Part shown: positions 47,901 to 53,900 of the stretch, piece after piece | How the letters are laid out: each line of letters begins with the position of its first letter | Numbering within the stretch: the first letter of the stretch is position 1 | Assembly (NCBI RefSeq): GCF_036320965.1 | Contig: NC_092289.1 | Location: 22,333,278 to 22,397,277, forward strand | Length of the DNA stretch: 64,000 nt | Reading direction: 5' to 3' | From: Panulirus ornatus | Taxonomy: Eukaryota; Arthropoda; Malacostraca; Decapoda; Palinuridae | Made by a program: the position numbers and the translations under genes | Notes under the pieces: generated by a model | Databases searched by the model: none | Told to the model about the DNA's origin: nothing | Seen by the model: only the letters and a program-made list of their open reading frames with translations

Positions 47901-50900
47901 TCCTCTGGGAACTCTCTCAAGGAGGTGGCCATGGCAAAAGTCTCCACAACTGGTGAATTCAAGTGCCATGTCTTAGCCATTAGTGCCTCACCCTTAACAG
48001 GACACTGGCAGAGGGCAACTCTTGTGTAGCATTTCCAGAGGCTCCTACCTAATGTTCTTACCAATTACTTGTAACTTAATGTGTCTACTGTATCTTCCAA
48101 CCTATTACTTTTACCTAATGATTCCATCTAATGTCCCCACTTATTACTTCCTAATACTCCTGTCTAATGTTGTTACCTACTTTTCTGTCTGCTATATGAT
48201 TACAGAAAAACTTAATATGTTTAAGGGCTCATTCATTTGTTAGAAAGACTGTGAATCATACTGTTGTTTGTACAAGCTATAGTTGATACAAAACATACTA
48301 GTGCAACATCTAGGTATGCAGTGATTTTGAATTTTTCACACCTTTTTTATCATAGCATTTCAGAAAACAAATTTCATTAAGATCCTTTAAACTGCATTAT
48401 GTTACCTTGAATTACTTTAAATAGCATAGTTTTCTTTGTGCCTTCACTGTACTTTGCACAGGGCAGAAACCTGCAGCCTTTGTACATTTTTGCAAACTCT
48501 TCCATCAGGACCTCCATAATAATATGCTTTATCCTTACACTTTAGGTGGAATGCATATTGTATCAACTAATGGGTAAAATGTACTAGTGAAAACTGAAAG
48601 CATCGTCTTCAGGAAAATGATACATCTTGGCAGATACTTGGTTTTTTATCCAAAACTTGTGTATCTGCCAGGATGTACTATTATTCATTTTAAGATATCG
48701 ATACTGGTTGAGAAGAATAAATTTTGGGCTTTTGCTCTCACTTTTCATTGCTACATTCAACCCTTCCACTTCATCTTTGTTTGGTCTCTACAATAGTTCC
48801 TACTTACTTTACTCAGTCATTTAATCATTTGCACATTGATTTTCTTCTCATATTCATAGTACCACATTATTTTATTGTAATATACCAAACATGTAATATT
48901 TTTGATCTCATTAGCATCCAAGCAGGTCACCCAAGCTTCAGTGGTGGAGTCCGACTGTGTAAGCGATGGGTTGGATCACAGTTGCTTCTGCCACATCTTC
49001 CACATACAGCTGTGGAACTACTGGTGGCCTATCTTTATTTGAGCCCAGCTCCATATACATCTCCACACACACCACATGTAGCATTTTTGAGATTTCTTCA
49101 CCTCCTGAGTCATACTGATTGGAAGACTACACCTATCTTTGTGAATCTTAATGAAGCTTTTACAGGTACGGTAGGAAAATTTTTTGGTATTATTGATGTT
49201 TCACAAGGTTTCATGGGCCTGATATGTGGGAAGTATTTCTAATGTTGACATTTTCCCCTAATTTGTTGTCAGAGTCCCACATTAGGAGAATAGTAAAGTA
49301 AACAAACTGTAAACTGGCAAATATTAGAATAGCTTTCACAAATTAGATAAGGATATGATTTGCAAGCTGTTCATACCTTACAAGGCCAGTTGGAATATAC
49401 TACTCAGATTTGGTCACCACACCTGAAGAAGCACAATGAGCTAAGAGAGGAGTCCTAGAGGAGGGCAACAAAGAAGGTACTAAAATTAAGAGAGTTGAAT
49501 TACAAGGAAAGTGTAGAGGCCATAAACTTGTTCATCCTGAAAGAAAGAAACATAAGGGCTGACCTTTTCACATCTTTTTAAGATTTTAAACCAGTTTGAC
49601 CACGTAGACAGTAAATAATTCCTTGAAAATGCAAGGATAGAGTAAACAGAGGGCATAACATGAAATTAAGCAAGGCTCTTGTTAGAAAAGATGTAAAGAG
49701 TGGGGGGACTAGAAAAAAGACCCCCCTCCCTCTTGTATTTTAGTTTCTAAAAGATGGAACAGGAGGAGCCAAGCAGGGCGTGCTCATCCCTCTCAAAAGT
49801 CCAGGTTAGGGTGTATGGATGTAACCAAAATGATAAGAAAGGACAGAAAGGTTGTTTGTTGGAGGAAAGGAACCTAGATATTCTGGCTCTGAGTGAAGCA
49901 GAGCTCAAGTGTAAAGGGGAAGAATGGTTTGGGAATGTCTTGGAAATAAATTTGGGGGTTGCTTTGAGGCAGTAGTTGTGGGAGTGTGAAAGAATGCGAG
50001 TGAGTGGTAGTGTGAAACAATGCGAGTGAGTGGGCTCCAAATTGAATGTGGGTAAAAAGGAAAATGGATTGCAAGAAATGGGCAATTATTAGTGCTTATG
50101 CACCAGGCCATGAGAAAAAGGATTATGAGAAGCAAGTGTTTTGGGAATAGCTGATTCCATGTGTCAGCAGTGTTGATGCAAGAGGCTGGGTGATTTGAAT
50201 GGAAAGGTGAGTAATGTGACAACTAACGGTATGAGGAAGGGGGGTCAGGTATTCAGTAAGGTAAATGGAAATGAACAGCATATGGAGTTGTATGATGAAG
50301 GACTAATGATTGCGAATGCCTGGTTTAAAAAGAGGGACATACACAAATATACTTATCTTAGTAAGAAAGATAGTTTGCAGGCATTATTGAATTACATACT
50401 GATTGATAGACTTGCAAAAGAGATGCTATTGGATGTGAATGTGCTGAGAGGAATAGCTGGTGGGATGTTTTATCATTACCTTATGGAGGTGAGGATGAAG
50501 AATTTTAGAGGTCTTCAGTAAAGAGGAAATGTTATGAGTGAGAAGAGAATGGCAACAGTGAGCTTAGAATAGGGACTTCTGTGAAGAAATACCGGGAGAG
50601 ATATAGTGTAGAATAGTAAAAGATGAAAGTAAATGAAGCCTCCCACGTGAACTTATTTTTATTGTTGCAGTAAAAGCTCTCACTACTTATGAAAACTTTC
50701 CATTCACTCTTTTTATTTGTAGCACCTTCTCAAGGCTACTATGTCAACCATGTGACATGATTTTTGTAATTCCATAAATGCCATATGCAGTTCACTCTCC
50801 TAGTATTTTTGCACAAATTCTTCAAAGCAAACACCTGGGTCACACATCTCCTACCCTTCTTGAAGCCACACTGCTCTTCCCCCGCCATGTCTTCTGTGCA

Positions 50901-53900
50901 TGACACAACCTTATTAATCATTACTGTCTTACGCCTGACTAAGTATATTCAACATATTTATACCTCTTCAATTCAAGCATTTACTTTTTCTTCTTTGCCT
51001 TTATTTAAAGGCACTGTACATGCATTCTTTTAATCCCCAGGTACCTCTCTTAAGACCATACAAACACTTGAATTATGATAATAATGATGAACATAATGAT
51101 AATAATGGGTATGTTTGAAGGTATAATAGTCCTAACAATGAGTATGGATGCCAGGCATAGGCTGTAAATAAGAATATATAGAAGATGAATGTGTTTGAAA
51201 TGAAAGGTTTGAGGACAATATGTGATGTGAGGAGGGTTGATTGAGTGAGTAATGACAGGATAAGAGAAAGGTGTGGTAAGAAGAAGAGTATGGTTGAGAA
51301 AGCTGAAGAGTGTCTGCTGAAATTGTTTAAACATATGGAGAGAATTAGTGAAGAGGGGTTGATGTAAAGGATATATAGGATATATGTGTCAGGAGTGGAG
51401 GGGGATAAGGGGAAGGGGGAGGCCAAATTGGCGATAGAAAGATAGGACGAACAGGATTTTGAGTGCTCACGGCCTGAACATGCAGGAGGGTGTAAGGCAT
51501 GTGTGGGATAGTGAGTTGGAGTGAGGTGGTTTACAGGGGACGACATGCTGTCATTGGACTGAACCAGGGCATTTGAAGTGTAATGGGCCATTTCTTCATC
51601 TGTTCCTGATGCTACCTTGCTAACATGGGAAACAGCAAGCATGATATAATTTCACATTTTTTCACTTTTTCTTGTGTTAGCAAAGAAGCTGTAGGTACAG
51701 ACAAAGGAATGGTCTCAGTCATTCACATCCTCTCTGTAGAGTTAAGGTTTAATGCACCAAAGCCAGAGTCCCCTATCCACAACTGGTATGCATATAGACT
51801 GCACTGCATAGGTGTTGCTGGACTCTGCCTGCCTGTGGTTGTGCCACAAGGGAAAATTCATCTTTGGTGGCAATTAAATTATTATATATGTATATGTGGC
51901 TCTTAGTAGACTCTGCTTTGGAACGATAACACCTTGAATAATAAGTAATCTTCAGTGAGGTTGTATAATTTTCAATGGGCAGAAAAGAGTACAACATTGT
52001 TGAAGATGATCTTGTCCCAAACTGCTTTAACCTTACCCAGCTTATGCAGTTAATAGGCTAAACTGCAATAAATGATGATGAACATCACTGTTAAGCTGAA
52101 CATTACTAATAAGTATTATTTCTTTATTATAGTGGCAGATGTGGCTGAGCTCAACCGCCGTTTTACCTCTCGGCGCCCAAGTCTTCCACACATGTTTCTT
52201 ACCACCCCATATGAGTTACGTAGTGTATCAGGTGTTGACTCAGATGCAGACTTAGACTACCGATATAAACTAGCTTCTTTGTGGACAAAGAGCTCACCAT
52301 CAGTACAAATTCTTTATCGCTGCAAGCAGTTAGCGGAGGCTTCCCTTTGCTGTCTGAATGTCAACTTGATGAAATCTGACGCGGATATCAAGGTAATAGG
52401 ATGCTGTTGATATTTTGCTTAAAAGCTGCCAATTCATGTCGCACTGAAGGTAGAACAGTTTTAGTAACTTACAGAATAACAATAGAGACTCAACATCACT
52501 AGTATTCATGCTAACCTTAGCTTAAAGAAATCCATTACCCTATGGTCACTGTTTTATTTGTATGATAATGGAAAGAAATAACTATGATTGTTTGCATTTG
52601 CTTTTATGATTTAGTTTTTCTTGAAATCATTGAAGTTCTGATGTAGGTGTGATCACACACTTTTGTCTCTGGTGCATGATATACCAAAATATATACCAAA
52701 CCTTTGGTAAGTCTAGAAGTGAGTGGTTCTTAGTCCACATGATTGGTTTATCTTTTCAGACAATTTTTCGTCCTTCCTATGATGACTATGATGTAATAAT
52801 CAAGCTAGCTTTTAAGCAGCTAAGCCGCATAGAGGAATCCCTTGATCCGCGTTCGCTCAAGAACTTAAAAGTCAAACCATATGAATACAGCACTGATGAA
52901 GTGATGCCTGTTGTAATGTTTGATGCAGCCCAGCTTTACTTGAGAGAGTTAAGGGTTTGTAGCATGTTTTTCCTGATTTTGTATACTCATTAGCCTTACA
53001 GTACAGTAATTCTGCTTAAGCATAAAACATCTCATTTCATTATCTTTAAGACTGAAATATGTAGAAAATATTTAATTTCAAATTCTCTAACTGTAATTCT
53101 AACTATTGTTGTAAGTCTGGTAGTGATTAATTTTATTTAGAATGCTATCTAACATTCAGTCAGTGTAGAATTGAATAAACAGTGTTATGGTAAGGGTCAG
53201 TTAAATAAGACTCGTAGTCTGTTGTCATGCAATAAGCTTTTTCTTTTTTTTCTTTTATGCTTCATATCAGGATGGCTTAGAGCGTATGACATCTAGTTAG
53301 TAGGGATGTGCATAGGTCAGGTAGAAGCGGCTAGCTTTTCATATTTATGTCCCACCACTACATGTACTGTAAGTGAGACATTATATTTTATCACCACATG
53401 TGTCTGTAGGTTTGTTTGTGGCCATCTTCACTACACTTTAACCTGCCGTACACCCTAATTTTCACATCTTCACTAATCATTCCATTCACTAGACTCATGT
53501 GTCAGGTCATTAGCAGTTTTCACTATATCCTTAGCTTTAGTACACCTTTACCTTCAGTAACCATTTTGTTTACTACATTCTCATCTTCACTACACCCAGA
53601 TGGTTCAGGTCGAAGGTTACCATCACTACAACCTCATTTTTACTAGTTCCTCAGAACTTCTGGGCTTAGAATGTCTTTAATATATTCCCATTTTCACTAG
53701 ATTCTCAATCATGATGGCTTTGATCCAAAGTGTGAGGGTTTCTTGGAAGAAATTAGTTTTTCATGCATTCAAAATAATACATAGGTAGTATTTGGCAGGC
53801 ATCCACTGACCAGGAAGTTATATTACCTATACCACCTGCCAGGTATCATGGGAATCACTACCATCCAGATGGGTCTTTATTTTATTGATTTTTCACCATA